Below are positions 36,208 to 44,931 of a stretch of DNA of 64,000 nt, piece by piece (the stretch's first letter is position 1; every line of letters starts with the position of its first letter). The translations under genes and the position numbers were made by a program. The stretch comes from Alicyclobacillus sacchari (lineage in GTDB: Bacteria; Bacillota; Bacilli; Alicyclobacillales; Alicyclobacillaceae). Below the pieces are notes generated by a model. The model did not search any database and was not told where the DNA came from. It saw only the letters and a list, made by a program, of their open reading frames with translations. The stretch is from contig NZ_SORF01000002.1 of NCBI RefSeq assembly GCF_004366795.1, positions 62,001 through 126,000 on the forward strand. The letters are read 5' to 3'.

Positions 36208-37755
36208 TTGGGCGTTCCCGTTTGGCTGTTTATAGTAGTGATTGTTGTTTGTTTAGCGATTGGACTTGCGATGGGGTATTTCGCTCGGCGGATGATGGCT
36301 GAGTCGAAAATCGGTACAGCTGAAGCACGTGCATTGCAGATTATAGAATCGGCTCAACGCGATGTGGAAGCTCGCCGAAAAGAAGCGGTTTTGGAAGCGA
36401 AAGAAGAGACGCACCGCATCCGCTTGGAGGCGGAGAAGGAGCTTCGCGAACGGCGCAATGAAATTCAACGAATGGAACGGCGGATCCTCCAAAAGGAGGA
36501 GTCGTTGGATCGGAAGTTGGAATTGCAGGAGCAGAAAGCAGAAGAATTGCGTCGTGCGGAACAGTCTGTACAAGCGTTGCGTGATGAGATTGAAGCGTTA
36601 CGTCAAGAACAGGTTCGTGAACTGGAACGCGTCTCTGGGTTGACCAGAGAAAGTGCACGACAGTTGATTCTCGAGCAGGTTGAACGTGAAACGCGTCACG
36701 ATGCTGCGATGTTGGTCAAACAGATTGAGCAGGAAGCAAAGCGTGAAGCGGATAGGCGTGCTCGCGATATCGTCGCGAATGCAGTGCAACGTTGTGCCGC
36801 GGATCATGCGTCTGAAATCACGGTATCTGTCGTGACGTTGCCCAATGACGAAATGAAGGGTCGTATCATCGGACGGGAAGGTCGGAACATTCGTACACTT
36901 GAGACCCTGACGGGTATCGATCTCATTATCGACGATACGCCGGAAGCGGTCATCCTTTCCGGGTTTGATCCAATTCGCCGCGAAATCGCAAAAGTAGCTT
37001 TGGAGCGTTTGGTCGCCGATGGGCGTATTCATCCTGCTCGCATCGAGGAAATGGTTGAACGGGCTCGGCGCGATGTTGACGAACTGATTCGTGAACAGGG
37101 CGAGCAGGCAACGTTCGATACAAATGTGCATGGTTTGCATCCGGATTTAGTGAAACTTCTGGGTCGGCTACGTTTCCGCACCAGCTATGGTCAGAATGTG
37201 TTGAAGCATTCCATAGAGGTAGCACATTTGGCTGGCATGATGGCTGCAGAACTTGGGCTGGACGTTGCGCTAGCCCGGCGTGGCGGTTTGCTGCACGATA
37301 TCGGCAAGGCTGTGACTCATGAAGTGGAAGGTTCCCATGTGGAAATCGGTGTTGACTTGGCGCGCCGATATAAGGAGCATCCGATAGTAATCAACTGTAT
37401 TGCGGCACACCATGGCGATGTGGAGTTTTCGTCGCCGATTTCGGTCATCGTTGCGGCTGCGGATGCCATTTCAGCCGCTCGTCCGGGGGCGCGCCGTGAG
37501 ACGTTGGAGATTTACATGAAGCGCCTGGAGAAACTTGAGCATATTGCAGAATCGTTCGCCGGGGTGGAGAAGAGCTATGCCATCCAGGCCGGACGCGAGA
37601 TTCGTATCATCGTGAAACCAGAATTGGTCGACGATGCAGAGTCCGCCCTTGTGGCCAAAGAAATTTCGAAGAAGATCGAGAATGAACTCGATTATCCTGG
37701 TCAGATTAAGGTGACTGTCATTCGAGAAACTAGAGCCGTTGAATACGCAAAATAG
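36208..37755 (+). CDS. rny: Ribonuclease Y
   Basis: 515 residues from the TTG at 36208, seven bases after GGGAGG; upstream in-frame codons lack a site. An N-terminal membrane anchor (about residues 4-25) is followed by a long charged coiled coil (about 30-190). A KH domain follows ([20 protein letters not shown] near 215) and then an HD domain ([19 protein letters not shown] near 355 has the HD pair). RNase Y is the membrane-bound endonuclease that starts mRNA decay in Firmicutes. A strong terminator overlaps its end. Confidence 0.98.
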   Translation: MGVPVWLFIVVIVVCLAIGLAMGYFARRMMAESKIGTAEARALQIIESAQRDVEARRKEAVLEAKEETHRIRLEAEKELRERRNEIQRMERRILQKEESLDRKLELQEQKAEELRRAEQSVQALRDEIEALRQEQVRELERVSGLTRESARQLILEQVERETRHDAAMLVKQIEQEAKREADRRARDIVANAVQRCAADHASEITVSVVTLPNDEMKGRIIGREGRNIRTLETLTGIDLIIDDTPEAVILSGFDPIRREIAKVALERLVADGRIHPARIEEMVERARRDVDELIREQGEQATFDTNVHGLHPDLVKLLGRLRFRTSYGQNVLKHSIEVAHLAGMMAAELGLDVALARRGGLLHDIGKAVTHEVEGSHVEIGVDLARRYKEHPIVINCIAAHHGDVEFSSPISVIVAAADAISAARPGARRETLEIYMKRLEKLEHIAESFAGVEKSYAIQAGREIRIIVKPELVDDAESALVAKEISKKIENELDYPGQIKVTVIRETRAVEYAK

Positions 37756-37782
37756 GGTAGCCGTCGGCTACTCTATTTTTTT
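37751..37782 (+). terminator. Rho-independent terminator after rny
   Basis: A 12-bp stem with one G-T pair around GTAGCC-GTC-GGCTAC, starting inside the last rny codons, followed by ATTTTTTT. Confidence 0.9.
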
Positions 37783-37829
37783 ACATAAGAGATTGGCACG
37801 AGGTCTGACATGATAGAAAGGAATGTACA

Positions 37830-38603
37830 ATGAATATTCTATTTCTAGGTGATATTGTTGGTGAACCCGGGCGACGCTGTGCTCAGGAGATTCTGACACA
37901 ACTCCTCAAAGACTTGCGGCCTGACCTCGTCGTCGCCAATGCGGAAAACGCGACGCGGGGAAAGGGACTGTCCCGAAAGTCAGCAGAAGAGTTGTATGAC
38001 GCGGGTATTGAAATTATCACGATGGGAAATCACACTTGGGATCAGCGACAAATTTTTGAGTTTATCGACGATGATAGGCGGATTGTGCGTCCGTTAAACT
38101 ATCCGGAGGGTACGCCGGGAAGAGGATACACCATCTGTCGAGTCAACCAGGTTGACGTGTTAATTGTCAATGTGATGGGGCGCACATTTTTAAGCCAGTT
38201 GAACTGTCCATTCGCCGCACTGGATGAGGTTCTTGCCAGGCATCCACAGATCCGCCATGTCATTGTTGATGTGCACGCGGAGACAACTTCGGAAAAATTG
38301 GCAATCGGCTGGGCGTTCGCGGGACGCGTGTCGGCCGTGATCGGAACGCATACGCATGTGCCTACTGCTGATGCCAGGGTGCTTCCGGGCGGGACGGCAT
38401 ATATCACGGATGTTGGTATGGTGGGCCCGCGCGACGGGATTCTGGGGATGCGCAGGGAGCCGGTGATAGAGCGCATGCGCACGCATTTGCCCAATCGGTT
38501 TGAAGTGGCGGATGGACCGCGTCAATTTTGCGCGGTGTCCATTGAACTGGACAGCAATGGCCGAGCGACTTCCATCACACCCATCTACCGCGAGTTGGTG
38601 TAA
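37830..38603 (+). CDS. ymdB: YmdB metallophosphoesterase (2',3'-cyclic nucleotide phosphodiesterase)
   Basis: 257 residues. Metal ligands of the YmdB family are visible: Asp8 (LGDIVG), Glu39-Asn40 (ANAEN), Asn67-His68 (GNHTW), His149 (DVHAET) and His174/His176 (GTHTHVPTAD). The enzyme hydrolyses 2',3'-cyclic nucleotides and in B. subtilis affects biofilm and motility decisions. It follows rny, and both concern RNA turnover products. GAAAGGAATG lies upstream of the start. Confidence 0.95.
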   Translation: MNILFLGDIVGEPGRRCAQEILTQLLKDLRPDLVVANAENATRGKGLSRKSAEELYDAGIEIITMGNHTWDQRQIFEFIDDDRRIVRPLNYPEGTPGRGYTICRVNQVDVLIVNVMGRTFLSQLNCPFAALDEVLARHPQIRHVIVDVHAETTSEKLAIGWAFAGRVSAVIGTHTHVPTADARVLPGGTAYITDVGMVGPRDGILGMRREPVIERMRTHLPNRFEVADGPRQFCAVSIELDSNGRATSITPIYRELV

Positions 38604-38718
38604 GTGACTTCTTCGTCATTCCGAAGGTGGGTTCCACTGCCCGTTGGCATAAAGCGGGGAGTGCCGAATATCGTATAGTGTCCTACTGCCGACGGGGGAT
38701 AGAGGAGGTCATTTCATC

Positions 38719-38979
38719 GTGGATGTATTAAAAGTCTCGGCAAAGTCCAATCCGAATTCCGTTGCGGGGGCTTTGGCAGGGGTGTTGCGCGAGCAAGGCG
38801 CGGCTGAAATCCAGGCTATCGGAGCGGGTGCATTGAATCAAGCGGTGAAAGCCGTCGCTATCGCACGCGGTTTTGTCGCGCCAAGCGGCGTCGATTTGAT
38901 TTGTATACCGGCTTTTACAGACATCCAGATCGACGGTGAGGATCGCACGGCCATCCGGTTGTTGGTCGAGCCGAGATAG
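38719..38979 (+). CDS. spoVS: Stage V sporulation protein S
   Basis: 86 residues from a GTG with GAGGAGG upstream. The sequence DVLKVSAKSNPNSVAGALAGVLREQG is almost invariant in SpoVS. It is a small Alba-like nucleic-acid-binding protein needed for coat completion in B. subtilis. GAATAT at 38666-38671 in the gap before it could be a sigma-H -10 element (spoVS is sigma-H driven in B. subtilis), but no matching -35 is convincing. Confidence 0.97.
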   Translation: MDVLKVSAKSNPNSVAGALAGVLREQGAAEIQAIGAGALNQAVKAVAIARGFVAPSGVDLICIPAFTDIQIDGEDRTAIRLLVEPR

Positions 38980-39011
38980 CAGAAGCTGAGCAAAGAGAGG
39001 GGACATACGCG

Positions 39012-39956
39012 TTGAATCGAATACCTGTCGCCGACGCGCACGTCGACGTCTTGATGAAATTGCTCGATCCCGACATTCGATTCCACAGCGATCATCCAGA
39101 GCTTGCAGCCAATTATTCATCCCTTCAACAAGGCGGCGTCGCGACTCAGGTGTTCGCGCTGTTTGTCGAGCCCAAATGGGACCCTGCTGCCCAGTTGTAT
39201 GCGGTGCTGCGGGAAATCGATGCGTTTTACGAACAAATCGCGTCGTTGGCCAGCATCCGAGCCGTACGAACGCGTGAGGACTTGCGTATGGCGCGCCAGC
39301 AACAGCAGTTGGCCGCACTATTGTCGCTCGAAGGGGCTGGATGCTTGCGCGGCAGCGTCGAAGTCCTGCGCATACTCCATCACTTGGGCGTTCGCGGCGT
39401 CGGCTTGACGTGGAACGATGCCAATGAACTGGCCGACGGGTGCGGCGAGCTGCGCGGCGGCGGCCTGACGCGTGCGGGCCGCGATGTTTTGCGAGAGATG
39501 CAGCATCTCTCGGTGTGGATCGATCTCGCCCATTTGCACGATGCGGGTGTGCGCGATGTGCTGCGCTTGACGGACGGTCCGGTGATGGCCTCGCATGCGA
39601 ACGCTCGCGCTGTGCATCCTCATCGCCGCAATCTGACCGACGACACCATTCGTGAAATCATTCGCCGCCAAGGCTGGATTGGGCTGACTTTCGAGGCGCG
39701 TTTTGTCGCGGAAGGACAAGTGCGGATCGACGATGTATTTCGCCATTTGGATCACATCTTGGAGATGGGCGGCCAGCACCATGTTGGATTCGGTTCCGAC
39801 TTCGATGGCACATCAAATGACATCGTTGGCTTGACGGCCAGCCGGGATTATGCACCCTTTGCACAGCGAGTGCTCGACAGATATGGGCGCGAACTTGGCG
39901 GCGCCATACTGTTTGGCAATTTTGAGGCGTTTTTGCAGCGACAATTACCGCCCTGA
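39012..39956 (+). CDS. Membrane dipeptidase, peptidase family M19
   Basis: 314 residues from a TTG with GAGAGGGG upstream. It belongs to the renal-dipeptidase family of zinc peptidases: ADAHVDVL near residue 8 holds the first metal ligands, LLSLEGAG near 104 the bridging Glu, VMASHANARAVHPHRRN near 190 and GSDFDG near 262 the later ones. The family cleaves dipeptides, often with a D-residue. No signal peptide is seen, so it is probably cytoplasmic. It lies between spoVS and cotE, where B. subtilis has tdh-kbl; a link to spore peptide turnover is only inferred. Confidence 0.92.
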   Translation: MNRIPVADAHVDVLMKLLDPDIRFHSDHPELAANYSSLQQGGVATQVFALFVEPKWDPAAQLYAVLREIDAFYEQIASLASIRAVRTREDLRMARQQQQLAALLSLEGAGCLRGSVEVLRILHHLGVRGVGLTWNDANELADGCGELRGGGLTRAGRDVLREMQHLSVWIDLAHLHDAGVRDVLRLTDGPVMASHANARAVHPHRRNLTDDTIREIIRRQGWIGLTFEARFVAEGQVRIDDVFRHLDHILEMGGQHHVGFGSDFDGTSNDIVGLTASRDYAPFAQRVLDRYGRELGGAILFGNFEAFLQRQLPP

Positions 39957-39989
39957 AGCTCACGCGAAAAAGGAATACTCGGGCAAAGA

Positions 39990-40017
39990 AGCTGTTCCAT
40001 GGTTGGAACGGCTTTTT
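39990..40017 (+). terminator. Rho-independent terminator after the dipeptidase gene
   Basis: AGCTGTTCC (39990-39998) pairs with GGAACGGCT (40005-40013), followed by TTTT. Confidence 0.85.
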
Positions 40018-40269
40018 GTCGTTCATCGCGACGATATGGCTGTGGGACATCGTTAGGCAATGGCCCAATTTATAACGCAGCAATACCGACCATGCGCACC
40101 TCCTTGGGCAAGCGCATACGATGTGCTGTGGTTGCGGATGGGCGAAAGCACCTTCCATCGGAGAACGGCACGGCGTTCACCACAGCTTTCCGCCTCGCAT
40201 ACCGATAGACCATCAGCCTCGGGCGCAAGCGACCGACGTCGCCCGGGGACGCACAGAGGAGGTTGCCGC
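40018..40269 (+). other. Intergenic region upstream of cotE
   Basis: I see no gene in this 252-bp stretch; the open frame that runs into CotE has no family similarity. CATACGAT (40115-40122) differs at one base from the sigma-E -10 pattern CATACANT, but no good -35 lies 14-15 bp upstream. The cotE ribosome-binding site GAGGAGG ends the region. Confidence 0.4.
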
Positions 40270-40806
40270 ATGGTGCTCTCAAGTAAGGACCTCAGCTACC
40301 GTGAAATCATGGCGAACGCGGTCTGTGGCCGGGGCAATAAATATGCGCAGACGACGTACACCGTACGCCCGACGCACCGGCCCAGCACAATTGGCGGTTG
40401 CTGGGTGATGAACCACGTGTACGAAGCCGAGTTGGTTGGCGACTATGTTGAAGTTCGAGGCCGCTTTGATATCAACGTATGGTACTCGTACAACAACAAT
40501 TCTGACACCGCGATCGCGAAAGAGACGGTTACCTATGTCGAACAAATTGCTTTGCGCGACGTCGACGACGAATGTGTGCGAGATTCGCGGGAAGTGCGCG
40601 TGCATGTCGTGCAAAGCCCCAATTGCCTGGATGCAACCTTGACCGGGAATGGGTCGGAAGTGTTGGTTCGCGTTGAAAAGGAGCTAGGTGTTGAAATTAT
40701 CGGCCAGACGAAGTTGTGCGTCATCACAGCCGATTTGGCCGAGAAAAAAGACGTGGATTTCTTTGAGGAAGAAAGCGTACTGGAAGAAGTCGAGATCGAA
40801 GACTGA
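40270..40806 (+). CDS. cotE: Outer spore coat morphogenetic protein CotE
   Basis: 178 residues from the ATG at 40270 with GAGGAGG upstream (B. subtilis CotE is about 181). The sequence REIMANAVCGRGNKYAQTTY followed by GGCWVMNHVYEAE and DINVWYSYNNNSDT is diagnostic. The acidic C-terminal tail (DFFEEESVLEEVEIED) is typical. CotE organises outer-coat assembly around the forespore. In B. subtilis it lies after ymcA and before mutS; here it has moved upstream of miaB and leads into the ATP-grasp/amidoligase genes, which supports a coat role for them. Confidence 0.97.
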   Translation: MVLSSKDLSYREIMANAVCGRGNKYAQTTYTVRPTHRPSTIGGCWVMNHVYEAELVGDYVEVRGRFDINVWYSYNNNSDTAIAKETVTYVEQIALRDVDDECVRDSREVRVHVVQSPNCLDATLTGNGSEVLVRVEKELGVEIIGQTKLCVITADLAEKKDVDFFEEESVLEEVEIED

Positions 40807-40829
40807 AGCCGTGCGTTTTGCAAAGAAGT

Positions 40830-40850
40830 GGGGCGACGTGTCGCCCCTTT
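40830..40850 (+). terminator. Hairpin between cotE and the amidoligase cassette
   Basis: Perfect GGGGCGAC-GT-GTCGCCCC hairpin (40830-40847) followed by only TTTCTT. It could end most cotE transcripts while allowing readthrough into the next genes. Confidence 0.65.
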
Positions 40851-40881
40851 CTTCCGTCTCGAGCAACTGGGGGTGAAACGA

Positions 40882-42027
40882 ATGGGGGTCAAGAAGCGTG
40901 TCGTCCTGGCTTTGTACGTCGATGGCCCCATTGCGAAAGACCGGTTGTTCGGTGAACAGACGAAGATGTTCGAGGAACTTACTACATATGGTGACGATTA
41001 CGGCGTCACGGTAATCGTCCTTACCCCAGGCGATCTCGCTCTTGGCCGTAGCTTTCGCTATCAATCAGGAAGTTGGGCGCGTGTATCGGGTGTCTTCCCA
41101 GACATCGTGCTGCGCAGATCGGGTGTGTTTACGCACAAGCCTGCGTCGGCTTTGCGCGAGCTCACCGAGCTGCGAAAACTCGGATTGCTGCACACGCTGC
41201 CGCGGCAAAGTGGGAACAAATGGAGTTTGTACAGATGGTTGAGTCGCGATCCATTCTTGCGTTGTCATGTACCGCGAACTTCTCTATGCACGAGCGGAAA
41301 GCAGTTGTACGCAGCATTGCAGTCACGACCCGACGTGTACCTGAAACCGCCCGGCGGATCGCGAGGGGTTTCCATCTATCACTTGGAGCGCCGAGGACGT
41401 GATGTCGTCGCGACATGGGAACGCCGCCTTGTTGCCCGCACGCTGGATCAAGTGAGTACTGACTTTCGCCCAGAAACGGAGACGGTGACGCGCTCGTTTC
41501 GCAATGAGGCGGCGTGCCTCGCCTTCTGGCAGGAAATCGGCTTGCACCGCGCCATTGTTCAAGACGCCGTGAAATTACCGCGCAAGGACGGTTCGCCGTT
41601 CGACTTTCGCTGGTTGGTCTGTGACAGCGAGGATCCTGTCATCGTCGCACGCGTCGGGCGCATGGGCAGGCGCGATGCGGTGACCACCAACATTCACACA
41701 GGTGGGCAGGCGGTTTCCGCGAAAGAGTTCATCGAACTCGCCGTGGGAGCAAAGCGCAGCGATGCGATTTTGCGCACGATGGACGAGGTGACAGAACGGC
41801 TTGCCCAGAGATTGGGCGCGCGCCATGGCGCGTTCGCAGAGGTCGGGATCGATCTCGCCGTGACCGAGCAGGGGGACATCTACGTGTTCGAAGTCAACCC
41901 GACGCCAGGAAGGCGTATGTTGCGCTTGCTTGACGCTGACTTGCACCGTCTGTCACTCGCATCGCTCCTTGAATATGTTATTACAGCCGTACGGCGTCGC
42001 GGGCAAAGCGCGGGAAGGGAGTCGTGA
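40882..42027 (+). CDS. YheC/YheD-type ATP-grasp protein (cassette gene 1)
   Basis: 381 residues from the ATG at 40882 with GGGGTGA upstream. ATP-grasp features: nucleotide-binding lysine loop KPPGGSRG at 155-162, DFR at 241-243, the Asn270 region TTNIHTGG, Asp324 (GIDLAV), and the metal pair E337-V-N339-P. These catalytic positions are all kept, so it is probably active. YheC/YheD proteins of B. subtilis are spore-coat associated, and the ATP-grasp fold typically joins a carboxylate to an amine. It is the shortest family member here. It lies 75 bp after cotE and 3 bp before cassette gene 2. Confidence 0.88.
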   Translation: MGVKKRVVLALYVDGPIAKDRLFGEQTKMFEELTTYGDDYGVTVIVLTPGDLALGRSFRYQSGSWARVSGVFPDIVLRRSGVFTHKPASALRELTELRKLGLLHTLPRQSGNKWSLYRWLSRDPFLRCHVPRTSLCTSGKQLYAALQSRPDVYLKPPGGSRGVSIYHLERRGRDVVATWERRLVARTLDQVSTDFRPETETVTRSFRNEAACLAFWQEIGLHRAIVQDAVKLPRKDGSPFDFRWLVCDSEDPVIVARVGRMGRRDAVTTNIHTGGQAVSAKEFIELAVGAKRSDAILRTMDEVTERLAQRLGARHGAFAEVGIDLAVTEQGDIYVFEVNPTPGRRMLRLLDADLHRLSLASLLEYVITAVRRRGQSAGRES

Positions 42028-42030
42028 GCG

Positions 42031-43398
42031 ATGAATGGCAAACGAGCGCAGGTGCAAATTCAAACGTTTGATAGTTCGGAGGCCGTGATTCGGACACATC
42101 CTTCGTTCGGATGCCACCGTACACAGGTTGAGTGTGCGTACGGAGAGCGCAGGTTACCCGTGCGCTTGGTGCCTGACGCCCATGTCCCTGTCGGTACAAT
42201 CTCGGTCAGTAAAGCGGCTGCCCGCCGTCTTCGCCTGGCGGCCGATGGGTGGACCTTTTACGCCACAGTTTCGGACAGCCAAATACGGCTTGGTCCACTC
42301 ATTGGGATTCTCGCCAATCCGCGCTGGGACAAGGCAAAGCAAACGCTGCGACCAAGCGGCCAGTTGGAGGGACTGCGGAAAATGGTCGAGATCGCCGAGG
42401 AGCAAGGGGCGCGCTGCTTTCTGTTTCACCTCACAGACATCGAGTTGCAAAAGGGGAACGTGACCGGTTATACGCTCGTCGATGGCAAGTGGGTCCGCCG
42501 ACCCTTCCCACTACCCGACGTGATTTACGACCAACTCGTGTCCCGCAAAATCGAACGCGATCCGAAGTTACAGGAGAAGCGGGCCGCACTATCCAAGCGA
42601 TATGGTAACAAGTTTTTCAACGATGGTTTTTTTGATAAATGGGAGGTTTACGAGTGGTTGCAGTCTTCCGGGGTCTCCAGCCACGTGCCTGAGACCATTC
42701 GCCATCGCGCGCTGCGTGAGGCGATCTCGTTTGTCAACCGCCACTCGGTCACCTTTTTAAAACCGCTGCACGGGAGCCTCGGGCTTGGTATCGCGCGGTT
42801 CGTCAAGGCGCGCGACGGCAGTGTTACGTACGAGTTAAAGCAAAGTGCACGTTCGGTGGTGCGTGGAAAAGGCGCCTCGGCAGCCGAGGTCCTCGAGGCG
42901 TTTCGCACGCGTTTGCGGCGAAGACCGTATATTTGGCAGCAGGGCCTGGCGCTCGCCACATACAAGGGTCGTCCTGTCGACATCCGGATTCTCATGCAAC
43001 GGGATGAAACCGGCGAGTGGAAGCGCACCAAGATGTTTGCACGCGTAGCGAGATCGGGCGATTTTACGTCGAACCTGACCACTGGCGGCGATGCGATGAC
43101 GGTTGACGCGGCGTTTTCCGAATGTCTACCCAATGCGACGGATCGCAGGCGGGCAAAGGCGCAGATTCGACGCCTGGCAAAAGAGGTTGTCGCAGCGGTG
43201 GAAGCAGGCTCGGGCCGTACATTCGGCGAACTCGGCATCGACCTTGGCATTGATCAGCAGGGTAAAGCCTGGATTATCGAAGTCAATTCCAAACCTCGAA
43301 AGGCGCCGCGGTCGGAAAAGGGGAGACAGGATTTGGTCGATCTATCGTTTCGACGTCCCATTGGCTACGCGATCTATCTGGCGCAGCAGCCGTCGTGA
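42031..43398 (+). CDS. YheC/YheD-type ATP-grasp protein (cassette gene 2)
   Basis: 455 residues from an ATG with GGGAAGGGA upstream. An N-terminal family domain (about 1-85) precedes GPLIGILANPRWD near 88-100. The ATP-grasp core has K244-PLHGSLG, DIR at 317-319, Asn348 followed by TTGG, Asp404 (GIDLGID), and E417-V-N419-S-K421. This is a complete active-site set and the closest of the group to canonical YheC/D. It is probably made in the mother cell and bound to the coat; the substrate is unknown. It follows gene 1 by 3 bp, a sure sign of co-translation. Confidence 0.9.
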   Translation: MNGKRAQVQIQTFDSSEAVIRTHPSFGCHRTQVECAYGERRLPVRLVPDAHVPVGTISVSKAAARRLRLAADGWTFYATVSDSQIRLGPLIGILANPRWDKAKQTLRPSGQLEGLRKMVEIAEEQGARCFLFHLTDIELQKGNVTGYTLVDGKWVRRPFPLPDVIYDQLVSRKIERDPKLQEKRAALSKRYGNKFFNDGFFDKWEVYEWLQSSGVSSHVPETIRHRALREAISFVNRHSVTFLKPLHGSLGLGIARFVKARDGSVTYELKQSARSVVRGKGASAAEVLEAFRTRLRRRPYIWQQGLALATYKGRPVDIRILMQRDETGEWKRTKMFARVARSGDFTSNLTTGGDAMTVDAAFSECLPNATDRRRAKAQIRRLAKEVVAAVEAGSGRTFGELGIDLGIDQQGKAWIIEVNSKPRKAPRSEKGRQDLVDLSFRRPIGYAIYLAQQPS

Positions 43399-43431
43399 AA
43401 CGGTTGCCCGCGCACAAGGGGGGAGTAGACC

Positions 43432-44886
43432 ATGGCGTACTACCTGCTCCACAACAATCAACCCTCTGCCAGGCGTTTGATTGCTCAGGTGCCGCATCTC
43501 ACCCGGTACGTAGCGAGTAATCGCGTGACAGATCGAGATGTACTTCTGCGCTGGGGAGCCGTCGAAGAGAGCGATCCCGTACAAGGCACCGTTTTGAACA
43601 GCAAGGACGCAATCTCGCGTGTCGCATCGCGAGCGCAGATGGCCAAGTTTTTGCGGCGCGTTGGTGTGCGTGTTGCGGCGCGCACCAATCGCGAAGGTAT
43701 GCCGGCCTCGTTTGGCCGACAGTATCGCATCCCGCTTTTTGACTTCGAGCCGCTCGGCTGTTTCCGCTCGGATTCCGGCGTCAACTGGACGCAGACGCGT
43801 ATCTCTCGCATTCATGCGTCCTTTGAAGAAATTTCGCTCGATGCGGACAATCAGACTAGGCGCGCTACCTACTTGGCAACGCGGACGATGCACGCGCTCG
43901 GCCTTGACTTTGGCCTGGTCAGCATCGGTGTTTCGGATAAAGGGTTGCTGCAAGTGCTTGACGTCAGTGCGACACCCATCCTAGAAGGCCGTGTACTCGA
44001 GTTGTACCGCGATGCCGTGACGCGCTTTGTCGAGCGCGAAGATCAGGCGCGCCGAGGCGGTCCGACAAACGTTTTGCTGGGTACGGACGTCGAAGTGATG
44101 CTCCGCAACGCCCAAGGCAAGATGGTGCTGGCAAGTAACTATTTCCCACGTCGTGGGCGGATCGGGTGTGACGACAGAAGTGTCAATTTCGACGGCAGAC
44201 GGTTGCCGCTGATGGAATTGCGCCCCGCGCCAGACGCGCATCCGAATGGTCTGATCTTGAATTTGCGAGCGACGATGCGGGAGGCGAGTGAGAAAATCAA
44301 TCGCGCCAACGTAGAATGGCGCGCCGGCAGCATGCCGTTTCGCCCGTATTGCACGGGAGGCCACATCCACTTTTCCGGCGTGCCACTCTCGAGCCGGCTC
44401 GTAAAGGCACTCGATCACTATGTTGGACTGCCGCTGATGGCGGTCGAGGATCGTACGCGGGCAGGATGGCGGCGTCCCAAATACGGATTTCTCGGCGACG
44501 TGCGGCGCAAGGATTACGGAGGCTTTGAGTACAGGACGCCGGCCAGTTTTGTGTGCAGTCAAACGGCGACGGTGGCCGCGTACCACCTTGCGCATATGGT
44601 CGCGTTGCACTACCGTGATCTCCCATTGTTCGATCTGTATTCTCCGCAGACGCAGGCGGCTTTCTACAATGGACAATTGCAAGCGTTACGCCCGCTCATC
44701 CTGCGCAATATCGAAGCGTTGCGGATGCACAGCGCCTACGCGCAGTACAGGGAGTATGTGGAGCCGCTGTTCGCGATGATCGAAGCGGGGCAGACCTGGG
44801 ACGAAACGCGCGATGTCAGGCGGGAGTGGGAGGTGCCTTTGGTGCGCACGACACCAGCGAAACGTCGATTGCGCAGGGCCCGGTGA
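43432..44886 (+). CDS. Degenerate ATP-grasp-like domain fused to GS-like COOH-NH2 ligase (cassette gene 3)
   Basis: 484 residues from an ATG with GGGGGGAG upstream. Residues about 1-200 resemble an ATP-grasp protein (NSKDAISRVASRAQMAKFLRRVGV as in RimK-like enzymes, then LGLDFGLVSIGVSDKGLLQV), but the metal motif ExN reads D177-V-S179 and no lysine loop is visible, so this half looks inactive. Residues about 212-470 match the phage phiEco32-like COOH-NH2 ligase type 2 group: GTDVEVML (217-224), MELRP (261-265), TGGHIHFS (308-315) and FEYRTP (365-370). Such glutamine-synthetase-like enzymes form amide bonds. The role in the coat is inferred from context. Confidence 0.82.
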   Translation: MAYYLLHNNQPSARRLIAQVPHLTRYVASNRVTDRDVLLRWGAVEESDPVQGTVLNSKDAISRVASRAQMAKFLRRVGVRVAARTNREGMPASFGRQYRIPLFDFEPLGCFRSDSGVNWTQTRISRIHASFEEISLDADNQTRRATYLATRTMHALGLDFGLVSIGVSDKGLLQVLDVSATPILEGRVLELYRDAVTRFVEREDQARRGGPTNVLLGTDVEVMLRNAQGKMVLASNYFPRRGRIGCDDRSVNFDGRRLPLMELRPAPDAHPNGLILNLRATMREASEKINRANVEWRAGSMPFRPYCTGGHIHFSGVPLSSRLVKALDHYVGLPLMAVEDRTRAGWRRPKYGFLGDVRRKDYGGFEYRTPASFVCSQTATVAAYHLAHMVALHYRDLPLFDLYSPQTQAAFYNGQLQALRPLILRNIEALRMHSAYAQYREYVEPLFAMIEAGQTWDETRDVRREWEVPLVRTTPAKRRLRRAR

Positions 44887-44931
44887 GCGAGTTTCGGCTA
44901 GACACCAATGCAGGGAAATGAGGTTCAAGCC

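Noticed and set aside
40060-40269. Seventy-residue N-terminal extension of CotE
   Set aside because: The extension has no similarity to CotE, and a strong ribosome-binding site lies right before the ATG at 40270, giving the usual CotE length.
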